Below, piece after piece: positions 34,947 to 44,518 of a stretch of DNA of 64,000 bases. How positions within the stretch are numbered: position 1 is the first letter of the stretch; the number at the start of each line of letters is the position of its first letter. The translations under genes were made by a program, and so were the position numbers. The notes beneath the pieces were generated by a model. The model saw nothing but the letters and a program-made list of their open reading frames with translations, searched no databases and was not told the origin of the DNA. This stretch comes from Duganella zoogloeoides (GTDB taxonomy: Bacteria > Pseudomonadota > Gammaproteobacteria > Burkholderiales > Burkholderiaceae_D): NCBI RefSeq assembly GCF_034479515.1, contig NZ_CP140152.1, forward strand, positions 5,766,001 through 5,830,000. The letters run 5' to 3'.

Positions 34947-35216
34947 CTAGCCTCCAGATAATGCTTGCAGAATATGGACTTGCGCAGCAGGCGCGAGCGC
35001 ATCACGCAAGGTGACGCGGTCGCGCGCGGGGCGGCCGTCGATAAAGACCACGACGTTCTGGCGCAGGCGGCCCTGCTCGTCGAGCACGTAGCCGCGCAGG
35101 CGTGGCTCGACGGCAAACGCGGTTTCAAGCGCGCTGCGCAGGTCGGCCGCACCGGTGTCCACCTGCGGCACGTCGATGAAACGGGCCAGCTGCCGGGTAA
35201 AGATCAGACGCGCCAT
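34947..35216 (-). CDS. MoaD/ThiS-family ubiquitin-like protein
   Basis: 89 residues with a beta-grasp pattern (LIFTRQLARFIDVPQVDTGAADLRSALETAFAVEPRLRGYVLDEQGRLRQNVVVFIDG) and the C-terminal ALSGG. The terminal Gly-Gly is the activation site in sulfur carriers and in protein modifiers of this fold. No MoaE, MoeB/ThiF-like adenylating enzyme or sulfur-using synthase lies nearby, so molybdopterin or thiamin synthesis is unlikely to be its specific role. It is the first gene of a two-gene unit with a beta-propeller protein. Confidence 0.82.
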   Translation of the reverse strand: MARLIFTRQLARFIDVPQVDTGAADLRSALETAFAVEPRLRGYVLDEQGRLRQNVVVFIDGRPARDRVTLRDALAPAAQVHILQALSGG

Positions 35217-35315
35217 GATGGGGTGAAGTTCGTCGCGAAGTTGCGGTCGATTCTAGCGCGAAATGGCAGGTGATTCGCTAGAATGACAGGGCGTCAACTA
35301 CCATCGGAGCACCGC

Positions 35316-35639
35316 ATGTCGATTACGCCACAAGAGCTGGAACTGCTGATGCAGGAAGTGGAGCAGGAAGATCCGATCGATTTCGCCGACCTGCCGTTCG
35401 AGGAAGAAGAACTGCGCGGCCTGATCGCCAACCACCTGTGCGAGATGGCCGAGGCCATGGACAACTTCAGCGAGGAAGACAAGCAACTGACCTTGCTGGC
35501 GGTGGCGGCCAAGCTGGTACTGGAAAACCTGGTGCTGCACATCCAGTTGCTGCGCCGCCACGGCGTGCCGCTGAGCGCCTCCACCGATGCCCTGCTCGAC
35601 CGCCTGAGAAAAGGCGGCCAGGGCGGCCAAAGCGACTAG
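35316..35639 (+). CDS. Acidic helical protein of unknown function
   Basis: 107 residues with a GGAG-like ribosome site upstream. The N-terminal third is strikingly acidic (ELLMQEVEQEDPIDFADLPFEEEEL), followed by predicted helices (LIANHLCEMAEAMDNFSEEDKQLTLLAVAAKLVLENLVLHIQLL). No signal peptide. Its stop overlaps the convergent ferredoxin gene stop by 4 bp. I do not recognise the family. Confidence 0.7.
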   Translation: MSITPQELELLMQEVEQEDPIDFADLPFEEEELRGLIANHLCEMAEAMDNFSEEDKQLTLLAVAAKLVLENLVLHIQLLRRHGVPLSASTDALLDRLRKGGQGGQSD

Positions 35640-35929
35640 GGAACTTTGCGGGCGGCCGGCGCCCCGATGACGAGATCGGTGTCGGCCACCGCCACGCAAG
35701 GGAGAATGTAGCCCTCGCGCTTTTCGTCGAGGCTCACGCCGGGCCAGGCTATGGTGTAGTGAACCGCGCCGCGCTCGAGCCGGCACAGGCAGGTGCGGCA
35801 AGTGCCGTTGCGGCACGAGCTGGGCAGGCGAATGCCGGCCTGCTGCGCGGCCGCCAGCACGGTGGCGCCCGCGTCGGCCGCAAAGGTCCAGCCCTGCCCC
35901 GCCAGGGTAATCGTGAAAGTGCCGCGCAT
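35636..35929 (-). CDS. 2Fe-2S ferredoxin-like protein
   Basis: 97 residues with a plant-type 2Fe-2S cluster motif: Cys39-x4-Cys44-x2-Cys47 in SSCRNGTCRTCLC and the fourth ligand Cys78 in ILPCVA. It resembles YfaE-like ferredoxins that serve ribonucleotide reductase or oxygenases. No partner oxygenase or reductase is adjacent. It converges on a small acidic-protein gene. Confidence 0.88.
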   Translation of the reverse strand: MRGTFTITLAGQGWTFAADAGATVLAAAQQAGIRLPSSCRNGTCRTCLCRLERGAVHYTIAWPGVSLDEKREGYILPCVAVADTDLVIGAPAARKVP

Positions 35930-36095
35930 GCGATGGTCCGCCGGTCAAAAAAGCGCCATGATACGTCACGCCCATGCTTCAAAGGTGCCACGCACCACCG
36001 CAGCGAACGGCCATATGGTTCTGGGCAACGGCAGCGCACGCAGGCGCGCCGGGCAATGCAACGGCAATGGCCGGGCGGCAGCCGGTGTCGAGCCG

Positions 36096-37757
36096 TTAGC
36101 TGTGCGCCACCAGCTTCGGCTTGGCTTTGGTTGGCACCGGCCGTGCCGGCGGCGCCACGGCACGGGCGCCGGCACGCGGCGCATGCTGAAGCTTGAACAC
36201 GGCCATCGCCTGCGACACATTGCGCGCCTGCTCGACCAGGTTGCCTGCGGCAGCGGCGGCCTGCTCCACCAGCGCGGCGTTTTGCTGGGTGATGTCGTCG
36301 ATCTGGATCACGGCCTGGTTGACCTGGCCGATGCCGGTGCTCTGTTCACGCGTGGAATGCGAGATCTCGGCCATCACGCGCGAGACCTTGCTGACCGACT
36401 CGATCACCTGGCCCATGGTCACGCCGGCGCTGTTGGTCAGCGCAGTGCCGGCCTGTACCTTGGAGATCGACATGTCGATCAAGGTCTTGATCTCCTTGGC
36501 AGCCGTGGCCGAACGCTGCGCCAGGCCACGCACTTCCGACGCCACCACGGCGAAGCCGCGCCCCTGCTCGCCGGCGCGCGCCGCCTCCACCGCCGCATTG
36601 AGCGCGAGGATGTTGGTCTGGAAGGCGATACCGTCGATCAGGCCGATGATGTCGAGGATCTTGGTGGACGAGGTGCTGATATCGCCCATGGTGGTCACTA
36701 CCTGCGAGACGATCTCGCCGCCGTGCGCGGCCACCTGCTTGGCCTCCTCGGCCAGCTGGTTGGCGCTGGCGACGTTGTTGGCGCTCATTTGCACGGTGGA
36801 CGTCAGTTCTTCCATGCTCGAGGCGGTCTGCTGCAGGCTCGACGCCTGCGACTCGGTGCGGCCCGACAGGTCCATATTGCCGTTGGCAATTTCAGTGGTG
36901 GCGGTAGTGATCTCGGCAAAATTGGCACGCACGTCGCCGATAATGCTGTGCAGGTTGATATTGGTCTGGCGCAGTGCGGCCAGCAGGCGGCCCATCTCGT
37001 CGTCGCGGCGCACCTCGATGGAGGCGGTCAGGTCGCCGCCCGCCATCATGCGCGCCGCGCGGGTGGCTTGCTTGAGCGGCAGCGCCACGTTGACATAGAG
37101 GCTGCGGCCAAATAACACCATGCCGGCAATGGCAGCGAGCGCAATGCCGCCGAGCCAGCCGCGCGCCTGGTACAGGCTGGTCTCGCCCATGGTCAGCAGG
37201 CACAGCGCCACGATCAGCAGCACGCTCGCGCCCATGGTCGTGGCCAGCGCGATCTGCTGGTTGAGCGACATCTTGAGCGACTCTTTCATGCGCGCAAACA
37301 CGCCGCCGGAGACTCCGCGGCCGTTATGGATGCGCAGGCCGCGCGGGTTGCCGGCCTTGATCTCGCGGTACAGCGCATCGGCCGCGCGCACCTGCTCGCG
37401 CGACGGCTTGGTGCGCACCGACAGGTAGCCGACCTGCTTGCCCTGCTCGATCACGGGCGTGACATTGGCCAGCACCCAGTAATAGTCGCCGTTCTTGCAG
37501 CGGTTCTTCACCAGCCCGGTCCATGGCATGCCGGCCTTGATGGTGGTCCACAGGTCGGCAAAGGCTTCGACCGGCATGTCGGGATGGCGCACGATGTTTT
37601 GCGGCGCGCCCATCACCTCGGCTTCGGTAAAGCCGCTCACTTCGAGAAAATACGGGTTGGCGTAGTTGATGTTGCCCTGCAAATCGGTACTGGAGACGAT
37701 GGTCTTGCCATCTTCCATGATGTACTCGTTCTGGGTGACGGGCGTGTTGACACGCAT
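36096..37757 (-). CDS. PAS-domain methyl-accepting chemotaxis protein (Aer-like)
   Basis: 553 residues. An N-terminal PAS domain (about 15-120: SSTDLQGNINYANPYFLEVSGFTEAEVMG, GDYYWVLANVTPV) takes the place of a periplasmic sensor, as in the aerotaxis receptor Aer. A membrane hairpin (about 170-225) and HAMP-like segment follow. The signalling domain contains the conserved tip FQTNILALNAAVEAARAGEQGRGFAVVASEVR. The C terminus (KPKLVAHS) lacks a CheR-docking pentapeptide. It probably senses redox or oxygen through a bound flavin or heme. Cofactor binding is not provable here. Confidence 0.92.
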   Translation of the reverse strand: MRVNTPVTQNEYIMEDGKTIVSSTDLQGNINYANPYFLEVSGFTEAEVMGAPQNIVRHPDMPVEAFADLWTTIKAGMPWTGLVKNRCKNGDYYWVLANVTPVIEQGKQVGYLSVRTKPSREQVRAADALYREIKAGNPRGLRIHNGRGVSGGVFARMKESLKMSLNQQIALATTMGASVLLIVALCLLTMGETSLYQARGWLGGIALAAIAGMVLFGRSLYVNVALPLKQATRAARMMAGGDLTASIEVRRDDEMGRLLAALRQTNINLHSIIGDVRANFAEITTATTEIANGNMDLSGRTESQASSLQQTASSMEELTSTVQMSANNVASANQLAEEAKQVAAHGGEIVSQVVTTMGDISTSSTKILDIIGLIDGIAFQTNILALNAAVEAARAGEQGRGFAVVASEVRGLAQRSATAAKEIKTLIDMSISKVQAGTALTNSAGVTMGQVIESVSKVSRVMAEISHSTREQSTGIGQVNQAVIQIDDITQQNAALVEQAAAAAGNLVEQARNVSQAMAVFKLQHAPRAGARAVAPPARPVPTKAKPKLVAHS

Positions 37758-37951
37758 GGCAGCTCCTTTGTGGCTTGCTTGTTCTGGATGGGAAAATTAT
37801 TGACAACTTATGAGAGCAAGAAGGCGAGCCGGGGATTGGGGAGCGCCCACAGGCGCAGCTGGCCTGTGGAACTAGATTAACGTTTACCGCGCCTTAAGAA
37901 TCTAACCAAATGTATCAAAAGGATGTTTTTTTGTAGCAATACAACAGATGC

Positions 37952-38878
37952 TCAGTCCGCTTTGAAGTTCTGGCCCAGCGACATTGGCTTATTGAGCAAG
38001 ATTGTCTGCGGATTGCGGCAGATCAGTACCAGTACCACGATGGTAGCGACATAAGGCAGCATCGACAGGAATTCCGACGGGATGGCCAGCCCCATGCCCT
38101 GGCCGTGAAATTGCAGCACCGTGACCCCGCCGAACAGGTAAGCGCCCACCAGCACGCCGCGCGGCTTCCAGGTCGCGAACACCACTTGCGCCAGCGCGAT
38201 CCAGCCGCGGCCGGCCGTCATGCCCTCCACCCACATCGGCGTCAGCGCCAGCGACAGGTAGGCGCCCCCCAGGCCGGCCATGGCGCCGCCGAACAGCACC
38301 GTGCCATAGCGCAGCGCGATGACGTTGAAGCCGATCGCATGCGCGCTGTGCGGCGACTCGCCCACCGCGCGGATCACCAATCCGAGCCGGGTGCGCGCCA
38401 GCATCCAGCCAATCACCACCACCAGCGCCACGGACGCATAGGTCATGGCGTCAAAGCGGAACAGCAGCGGACCGATGAACGGCAAATCAGACAGCAGCGG
38501 GATGTCGAGGTTGGGCATGCGCTCCACGGTCTGGCCGACGAAACTGCGGCCGAGGAACGCCGAAACGCCGATGCCGAACAGCGTCAGCGCCAGCCCGGTG
38601 GCCACCTGGTTGGTTTGCAGGGTCAGCACCAGGAAGCCGAACACCAGCGCCATCAGCATGCCGGCCGCCATCGCCGCCAGCAGGCCCAGCACCATGCTGC
38701 CGGTACCCAGCGTGACGCCGAAGCCCACCACGGCGCCGACCAGCATCATGCCTTCCATGCCGAGGTTGAGCACGCCGGAGCGCTCGGTCACCAGCTCGCC
38801 CATCGAGGCGACCACCAGCGGGGTGGCGGCGCCGGCGGTGCTGGCCAAAAAGGCGATCAACAGTTCGGTGGTCATCAT
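37952..38878 (-). CDS. ABC transporter permease, nucleoside (BMP-type) family
   Basis: 308 residues with about eight membrane helices. The pattern (ERSGVLNLGMEGMMLVGAVVGF, RTRLGLVIRAVGESPHSAHAIG, ALAQVVFATWKPRGVLVGAYLFGG) is that of the BPD-II inner membrane permeases paired with BMP/Med binding proteins in purine nucleoside importers. It overlaps the preceding permease by 4 bp (ATGA), a clear operon sign. Confidence 0.88.
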   Translation of the reverse strand: MMTTELLIAFLASTAGAATPLVVASMGELVTERSGVLNLGMEGMMLVGAVVGFGVTLGTGSMVLGLLAAMAAGMLMALVFGFLVLTLQTNQVATGLALTLFGIGVSAFLGRSFVGQTVERMPNLDIPLLSDLPFIGPLLFRFDAMTYASVALVVVIGWMLARTRLGLVIRAVGESPHSAHAIGFNVIALRYGTVLFGGAMAGLGGAYLSLALTPMWVEGMTAGRGWIALAQVVFATWKPRGVLVGAYLFGGVTVLQFHGQGMGLAIPSEFLSMLPYVATIVVLVLICRNPQTILLNKPMSLGQNFKAD

Positions 38879-39951
38879 GCTGGTACTCCTGAAATCCGCT
38901 TATGCGGTTTGATGCGATAGTGGATGAACAGGTCGGCCGCCAGCAGGTAGAACAGCAGCAGCCCCTGGAACACGCCGGTGATTGCCGACGGCGCGCCCAG
39001 CTCGATCTGCGCGGTCTCGCCGCCGATGTACAACAGCGACATCAACAGCGCCGACAGCACCACGCCCAGCGGATGCAGCCGGCCCACGTACGCGACGATG
39101 ATGGCGGCAAAGCCGTAGCCGGGCGACACCGATGGCTGCAACTGGCCCAGCGGCCCGGCCACCTCGCCCACGCCGGCCACGCCGGCCAGCGCGCCGCTGA
39201 CCATGAAGGCCAGCCACACGTTGCGCGGCTCGGAAAAACCAGCGTACAAGGCGGCGGCCGGCGCCATGCCGCTCACCTGCATGCGGTAGCCGGCAAAGGT
39301 ATGGCGGCAAAAGAACCACGCCGCACCGGCGGCAATCAGCGACAGGATGAACGCCGCGTTCAGCCGCAAGCCCTCCACGAGCAATGGCAGCGTCGCCGAC
39401 TCGCTGAACATTTTCGATTGTGGAAAGTTAAAACCGTCCGGGTCGCGCATCGGCCCGTGCACCAGGTAGCTGAGCAGGTGGTACGCCACGTACACCAGCA
39501 TCAGGCTCACCAGGATTTCACTGGTGTTGAACCGCGTGCGCAGCAAGGCGGGGATTGCCGCCCACAGCATGCCGCCCACGGCGCCGGCCACGAGCATCAG
39601 CGGCAGCACCCACCACGCCTCCACCTCGTGAAATTGCAGCGCCACGGCGCCGGCTGCGATCGCGCCCACCGTCAGCTGGCCGTCGGCGCCGATGTTGTTG
39701 ACGTTGGCGCGAAAACCGATGGCCAGGCCCACGCCGCACAGGATCAGCGGCGTCGCTTTCAGCAGCAACTCGCCCACGCCGTACAGGGTGGTCCATGGCT
39801 TGATGAAGTACACGTAGAACGCGTGCAGCGGCTCCTGGCCGAGGAACAGGAACAAGAGCGAGCCGGTGGCCAGCATCGCCGCCGCCGCGATCAGGGGCGA
39901 GGCCAGCATCATGCGCCGGGACGGTTCGGGACGTTTTTCAAGCCGGGACAT
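38875..39951 (-). CDS. ABC transporter permease, nucleoside (BMP-type) family
   Basis: 358 residues. About nine hydrophobic segments and a conserved EILVSLMLVYVAYHLLSYLVHGPMRDP region identify it as the second permease of a BMP-type ABC importer. It overlaps the ATPase gene by 14 bp upstream and the other permease by 4 bp downstream. Substrate class (purine nucleosides) follows from the family and from nearby Tsx-like and deaminase genes. Confidence 0.88.
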   Translation of the reverse strand: MSRLEKRPEPSRRMMLASPLIAAAAMLATGSLLFLFLGQEPLHAFYVYFIKPWTTLYGVGELLLKATPLILCGVGLAIGFRANVNNIGADGQLTVGAIAAGAVALQFHEVEAWWVLPLMLVAGAVGGMLWAAIPALLRTRFNTSEILVSLMLVYVAYHLLSYLVHGPMRDPDGFNFPQSKMFSESATLPLLVEGLRLNAAFILSLIAAGAAWFFCRHTFAGYRMQVSGMAPAAALYAGFSEPRNVWLAFMVSGALAGVAGVGEVAGPLGQLQPSVSPGYGFAAIIVAYVGRLHPLGVVLSALLMSLLYIGGETAQIELGAPSAITGVFQGLLLFYLLAADLFIHYRIKPHKRISGVPA

Positions 39952-41488
39952 TCGAATCTCCTTTGACTGCGCCTTGATAGTTGAAATCGCCGCTCATCCA
40001 CACGCCGACTTCGTTGATGCTGGTGTCCACCGTGGGCACCGCGCGCGACAGGCGGCCATCGGCCAGCACCGCGATGCGGTCGCTGAGCATGAACAACTCC
40101 TCGATTTCCTCCGACAGCACCAGCACCGCCACGCCGGCGTTGCGCATGTCGATGATGGCCTGGCGGATCAGCATGGCCGCGCCGATATCGACACCCCAGG
40201 TTGGCTGGGCAAATACCATCACTGTCGGCGCCAGCATGATCTCGCGCCCGACGATGAACTTTTGCAGGTTGCCGCCCGAGAGGCTGGCAGCGGCCGACCG
40301 CTCGCCGCCGCACTTGACCTTGAAGCGCTCGATGACGTCGCGCGCGAACGCCCCCACCGCGCCGCGTTTGACCAGGCCACGTTTGACCATGCCGGTGGCC
40401 GGCGGCACATAGCCGGTCAACAGCGCGTTGTCGGCCAGCGACAGGTCGGGCACGGCGCCACGGCCCAGCCGCTCCTCGGGCACGAAGCCCAGGCCGCGCT
40501 GGCGCCGCTGCGCCGCGTTGAGCCCTCCCACATCCTGGCCGAACATATTGATTGCGCCCTGGCGCCGGCCCAGCGGCCGCTCGCCCGAGATGGCCTTGAG
40601 CAGCTCCTGCTGGCCGTTGCCGGAAATGCCGGCAATGCCCACGATCTCGCCCGCACGCAGCGCCAGGCTGATATCCTTTAAACGCGTGCCGAACGGGTCG
40701 TCGCTCTCAATGTTGAGGGCGTCGAGATGCAGCACCACGTCGCCCGGCTGCTGCGGCGTACTGACGCACACGGGCAGCTCGCGCCCGATCATCAACTCGG
40801 CCAGCGACCGCGAGCTCTCCTGCTTCGGTAACGCGGTGCCGGACACGCGCCCGCCGCGCAGCACGGTGGCCTTGTCGCACAGCGTCTGGATTTCGTCGAG
40901 CTTGTGGCTGATGTAGACGATGCTCACGCCCTCCGCCGCGAGCCGGCGCAGCGACTCGAACAGTTTCAACACCGCGTCGGGCGTGAGCACCGACGTCGGC
41001 TCGTCCATGATCAGCAGTTTCGGCGACTGCAGCAGGCAGCGCACGATCTCAACGCGCTGGCGCTCGCCCACCGACATGCTGTGCACCAGCCGCGCCGGAT
41101 CGAGCGGCAAGCCATATTGTTCCGAGACGGCGCGGATGCGCGGCGCCAGCGCCGCCGGCGACGTTTTCTCGTCGAGCGCCAGCGCGATGTTCTCCGCCAC
41201 GGTCAGCGTTTCGAACAGCGCGAAGTGCTGGAACACCATGCCGATACCGAGCTTGCGCGCATCGTGCGGCGAGTTGATATGCACTTGCCGGCCTTCCCAC
41301 ATGATCTGGCCGTCGTCGGGTTTCACCACGCCGTAGATGATCTTCATCAGCGTGCTCTTGCCGGCGCCGTTCTCGCCCAGCACGGCGTGGATTTCGCCGG
41401 GCATGACAGTCAGGTTGACATCGGCGTTGGCCACCACCGAGGGATAGATCTTGGAGATGCCCAGCATCTGCAAGCGCGGTTCAGTCAT
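39938..41488 (-). CDS. ABC transporter ATP-binding protein with two nucleotide-binding domains, nucleoside import
   Basis: 516 residues from the ATG at 41488, with AAGGA upstream. Two ABC cassettes are in tandem. The first has Walker A GENGAGKSTLM, signature MSVGERQRVEIVRCL and Walker B LLIMDEPTSVLTP. The second is the degenerate sugar/nucleoside type (GISGNGQQELLKAI, LSGGNLQKFIVGREIM). This double architecture is typical of RbsA/YufO-type ATPases in nucleoside and sugar importers. It is the first gene of a three-gene minus-strand operon. Confidence 0.9.
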   Translation of the reverse strand: MTEPRLQMLGISKIYPSVVANADVNLTVMPGEIHAVLGENGAGKSTLMKIIYGVVKPDDGQIMWEGRQVHINSPHDARKLGIGMVFQHFALFETLTVAENIALALDEKTSPAALAPRIRAVSEQYGLPLDPARLVHSMSVGERQRVEIVRCLLQSPKLLIMDEPTSVLTPDAVLKLFESLRRLAAEGVSIVYISHKLDEIQTLCDKATVLRGGRVSGTALPKQESSRSLAELMIGRELPVCVSTPQQPGDVVLHLDALNIESDDPFGTRLKDISLALRAGEIVGIAGISGNGQQELLKAISGERPLGRRQGAINMFGQDVGGLNAAQRRQRGLGFVPEERLGRGAVPDLSLADNALLTGYVPPATGMVKRGLVKRGAVGAFARDVIERFKVKCGGERSAAASLSGGNLQKFIVGREIMLAPTVMVFAQPTWGVDIGAAMLIRQAIIDMRNAGVAVLVLSEEIEELFMLSDRIAVLADGRLSRAVPTVDTSINEVGVWMSGDFNYQGAVKGDSNVPA

Positions 41489-41502
41489 CTGCCGGTCCTT
41501 TA

Positions 41503-41662
41503 TCGTATACAAATCGGATACCGCAGCTGACGCAAGTAATATGCCACCGACTCCTCAGAGCAAGCATGCCGCTTCTCCGTGCGTCCTGCACTAAAGGGGG
41601 ATGCTCCGCTCCCCAAAAGCGTGCAGGTGGATGCAAAAACAAAGTAATTTCGTACACAATCG
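41503..41662. promoter_or_regulatory. Divergent control region with repeated operator-like motif
   Basis: TCGTATACAAATCG (41503-41516) and TCGTACACAATCG (41650-41662) are near repeats flanking the divergent promoters of the ABC operon and the GntR gene. They are good candidates for GntR sites controlling both directions. The remaining gap to 41736 shows no gene. Confidence 0.45.
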
Positions 41663-41736
41663 TGCGGCGATTTTGTTGCTTCTGCTAGCACGCTTCCTGC
41701 TTTGTACGGGTAGTACTACTGATATGGAGCCCCACA

Positions 41737-42450
41737 ATGCCCGACCCGCGCAAAGCCGATCCAGCTGCCGTCAAACGCGGTACCACCGCCATCGACATGC
41801 GTATCTATAAGGCGGTAGTCACCGCCGTGATGAGCCACCGCCTGCCACCCGGCACTCACCTGGGCGAAGCCGATTTCTGCGAGCTTTATCAAGTGAGCCG
41901 CACCACCGTGCGCAAAGCGCTGCAACGCCTGGCGCACGACCACATCATCGAGCTGCGGCCCAACCGTGGCGCGGTGATCGCCTCGCCCACGCCACAGCAG
42001 GCGCGCGAGATTTTCGCCGCCCGCCGCGCGCTCGAACGCGAGATCGTGCCGCTGGTGATCCGCCATGCCACGCCGGATTCACTCAAGCAGATCCGCGCCG
42101 CGCTGGCAGCGGAAGACGCGGCCCGGCGCAGCGGCGACCGCGCCGCATGGATACGCCTGGGCGGCGAATTCCACCTGCTGCTGGCGCAACTGGCCGGCAA
42201 CCACGTGCTGCTGCGCTTCATGGGAGAGCTGGTGTCGCGCTGCTCGCTGATCATCGCGCTGTACGAAACCCCGGGCAGCGCCATGTGCGAAAACGACGAA
42301 CATCAGGACCTGGCCACGCTGATCGAGCAGGGCAAAGTAAAAGAAGCGATCCACCTGATCGAACACCACCTGCTGGCGATCGAAGCGCGCCTGCACCTGG
42401 CGGGACAGGACCGCAAGGTGAACCTGGCGCAGGCGCTCAGCGGCCTGTAA
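41737..42450 (+). CDS. GntR-family transcriptional regulator with FCD domain
   Basis: 237 residues. The winged helix (RIYKAVVTAVMSHRLPPGTHLGEADFCELYQVSRTTVRKALQRLAHDHIIEL, about 22-75) is followed by an all-helical FCD ligand domain (about 90-230). It sits between two arms of a nucleoside-uptake module and is divergent from the ABC genes, so it probably governs both. The ligand is likely a purine metabolite by context. Confidence 0.88.
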   Translation: MPDPRKADPAAVKRGTTAIDMRIYKAVVTAVMSHRLPPGTHLGEADFCELYQVSRTTVRKALQRLAHDHIIELRPNRGAVIASPTPQQAREIFAARRALEREIVPLVIRHATPDSLKQIRAALAAEDAARRSGDRAAWIRLGGEFHLLLAQLAGNHVLLRFMGELVSRCSLIIALYETPGSAMCENDEHQDLATLIEQGKVKEAIHLIEHHLLAIEARLHLAGQDRKVNLAQALSGL

Positions 42451-42530
42451 ATACAGCAAAGACGCTGGCCTGATCCTTGCTAAAGAGGTAGGCAGGAAAG
42501 CACTGACCATCAACTTACCGGAGCCCGCAC

Positions 42531-43397
42531 ATGCCACGTCGTTCACGTCTGATCCGCTGCACCGCAGTTCTCGCACTTCTTGCCGCCAGCACCGTCGGCA
42601 CCAGCCAGGCGGCCGACTGGAGCGACACGTCGCTCAGCTACCGCTACGGCACCAAGTTCGCCGAGCCGTTCAACGACAATGACATCACCAAGAACATCGT
42701 CAACTTCAGCCACGTCTCCGGCTACAAGTACGGCAAGAACTTTTTCAGCGTCGATCTGCTGATGTCGTCCAATCTCGATCCGTCGTCGGCCGGCTCCAAC
42801 AGCGGCGCCCACGAGGCGTACGCGGTGTACCGCCACACGCTGGACTTCGGCAAGATCGCCGGCAAGAGCTACGCCTTCGGCCCCGTGCGCGGCGTGGGCG
42901 CCACCCTGGGCTTCGACTACAACAGCAAGACCGACGCCGGCTACAACTCCAAGAAGCGCATGGTCGTCGCCGGCCCGACGTTGATGTTCGACGTGCCCGG
43001 TTTTCTCGACGTGAGCGTGCTGGCGATCTGGGAATCGAACGCGCCGTACAGCACCTTCACCAACCAGGCCACGCCGCGCTACTCGTATAAAACCCACGCC
43101 ATGCTGACCGGCGCCTGGGGCATCCCGTTCGACATCGGCATTCCGCTCAGCTTCGAGGGCTATGCCAACTTCATCACCGCCAAGGGCACCAACGAATTCG
43201 GCGGCGGCACCGCGCCGGAAACCAATATCGACATGCAGATCATGTACGACATGAGCGGCGCCATCGGCGCGGGCAAGAACACGTTCAAGGTGGGCGTCGA
43301 GTACCAGTACTGGAAGAACAAGTTCGGCAACCCGGACCGCAACAACAACGGCGCCACCGCCCGCACGCCGATGGTCCGCGCCGAATATCACTTCTGA
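42531..43397 (+). CDS. Tsx-like outer membrane nucleoside channel (OmpK family)
   Basis: 288 residues. A signal peptide (about 1-27, ending SQAAD) precedes WSDTSLSYRYGTKFAEPFNDNDITKNIVNFSHVSGYKYGKNFFSVDLL, the characteristic start of nucleoside-specific channel proteins related to Tsx/OmpK. Alternating strands end in a C-terminal phenylalanine (VRAEYHF), as expected for an outer membrane barrel. It lies between the GntR gene and the BMP binding-protein gene. Confidence 0.85.
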   Translation: MPRRSRLIRCTAVLALLAASTVGTSQAADWSDTSLSYRYGTKFAEPFNDNDITKNIVNFSHVSGYKYGKNFFSVDLLMSSNLDPSSAGSNSGAHEAYAVYRHTLDFGKIAGKSYAFGPVRGVGATLGFDYNSKTDAGYNSKKRMVVAGPTLMFDVPGFLDVSVLAIWESNAPYSTFTNQATPRYSYKTHAMLTGAWGIPFDIGIPLSFEGYANFITAKGTNEFGGGTAPETNIDMQIMYDMSGAIGAGKNTFKVGVEYQYWKNKFGNPDRNNNGATARTPMVRAEYHF

Positions 43398-43428
43398 TCA
43401 CTTTTAATTCACCCTTCAAGGAAAACGC

Positions 43429-44508
43429 ATGATGAATCGCCGCACCGCATTGACCGCCATTGCCGCCGCCTGCACCCTGGCCGCCGCCATCCCGTCGTTC
43501 GCCGCCGAGCCGTTGAAGGTGGGTTTTGTATACGTGGGCCCCGTCGGCGACGCCGGCTGGACCTACGCCCACGACCAGGGCCGCCTGGCGCTGGAAAAAG
43601 CCCTGGGCGCCCAGGTGAAAACCACCTTCGTTGAAAACGTGCCCGAAGGCGCGGACTCCGAACGCGTGATCCGCAAGCTAGTCGCCGAAGGCAACAAGCT
43701 GATTTTCACCACGTCGTTCGGCTATATGAACGCCACCGAAAAAGTGGCCAAGTCCGCGCCCGGCGTCACGTTTGTCCACGCCACCGGCTTTAAAAGCGCC
43801 AAGAACCTGGCCACGTACGAATCGCGCCTGTACGAGGGCTCGTACCTGAACGGCATCCTGGCCGGCAAGATGACCAAGTCGAACACGCTCGGCTTCATCG
43901 CCTCGTTCCCGGTACCGGAAGTCATCCGCAACATCAACGCGTTTACGCTGGGCGCCCAAAGCGTCAATCCGAAAATCAAGACCAAGGTGATCTGGGTGAA
44001 CTCGTGGTACGACCCGGCCAAGGAACGCCAGGCAGCGGAAACCCTGGTGGCGCAAGGCGCGGACGTGATGGCGCAAAACACCGACTCGCCGGCCACGCTG
44101 CAAGTGGCGCAGGAAAAAGGCGTGTACGCATTCGGCTGGGATTCCGACATGTCGCGCTTCGCACCGAAGGCGCACCTGACTGCCGCCACCAACGACTGGT
44201 CGGGCTACTACATCGACACCGCCAAGGCGGTGATCGCCGGCACCTGGAAGACCAGCGACTATCGCGGCGGCCTGAAGGAAGGCATGGTCAAGATGTCGAA
44301 ACTGAACGCGGTGGTGCCGGCCGATGCGGCCAAGATTTACGAGGAGAAGAAGGCGGCGCTCACCGCCGGCACGTTTGCCCCGTTCACCGGTCCGATCAAG
44401 GACCAGACCGGCGCCGTCAAGTACGCCGCTGGCGTGCGCGCGCCGGAAAAAGACCTGCTGCAGATGAATTTCTATGTGCAGGGCGTCGATGGCAAGATTC
44501 CAAAATAA
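43429..44508 (+). CDS. BMP-family ABC transporter substrate-binding protein (purine nucleoside type)
   Basis: 359 residues. A signal peptide ends around SFAAE (residue 26). The mature part has KVGFVYVGPVGDAGWTYAHDQGR, a FGYMNATEKVAKSAPGVTFVHATG segment and WVNSWYDPAKERQAAETLVAQGADVMAQNTDSPA, hallmarks of the BMP/Med lipoprotein family. Its permeases and ATPase are encoded divergently at 37952-41488. AAGGA lies 6 bp before the ATG at 43429. Confidence 0.92.
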   Translation: MMNRRTALTAIAAACTLAAAIPSFAAEPLKVGFVYVGPVGDAGWTYAHDQGRLALEKALGAQVKTTFVENVPEGADSERVIRKLVAEGNKLIFTTSFGYMNATEKVAKSAPGVTFVHATGFKSAKNLATYESRLYEGSYLNGILAGKMTKSNTLGFIASFPVPEVIRNINAFTLGAQSVNPKIKTKVIWVNSWYDPAKERQAAETLVAQGADVMAQNTDSPATLQVAQEKGVYAFGWDSDMSRFAPKAHLTAATNDWSGYYIDTAKAVIAGTWKTSDYRGGLKEGMVKMSKLNAVVPADAAKIYEEKKAALTAGTFAPFTGPIKDQTGAVKYAAGVRAPEKDLLQMNFYVQGVDGKIPK

Positions 44509-44518
44509 GGAGCGCACA

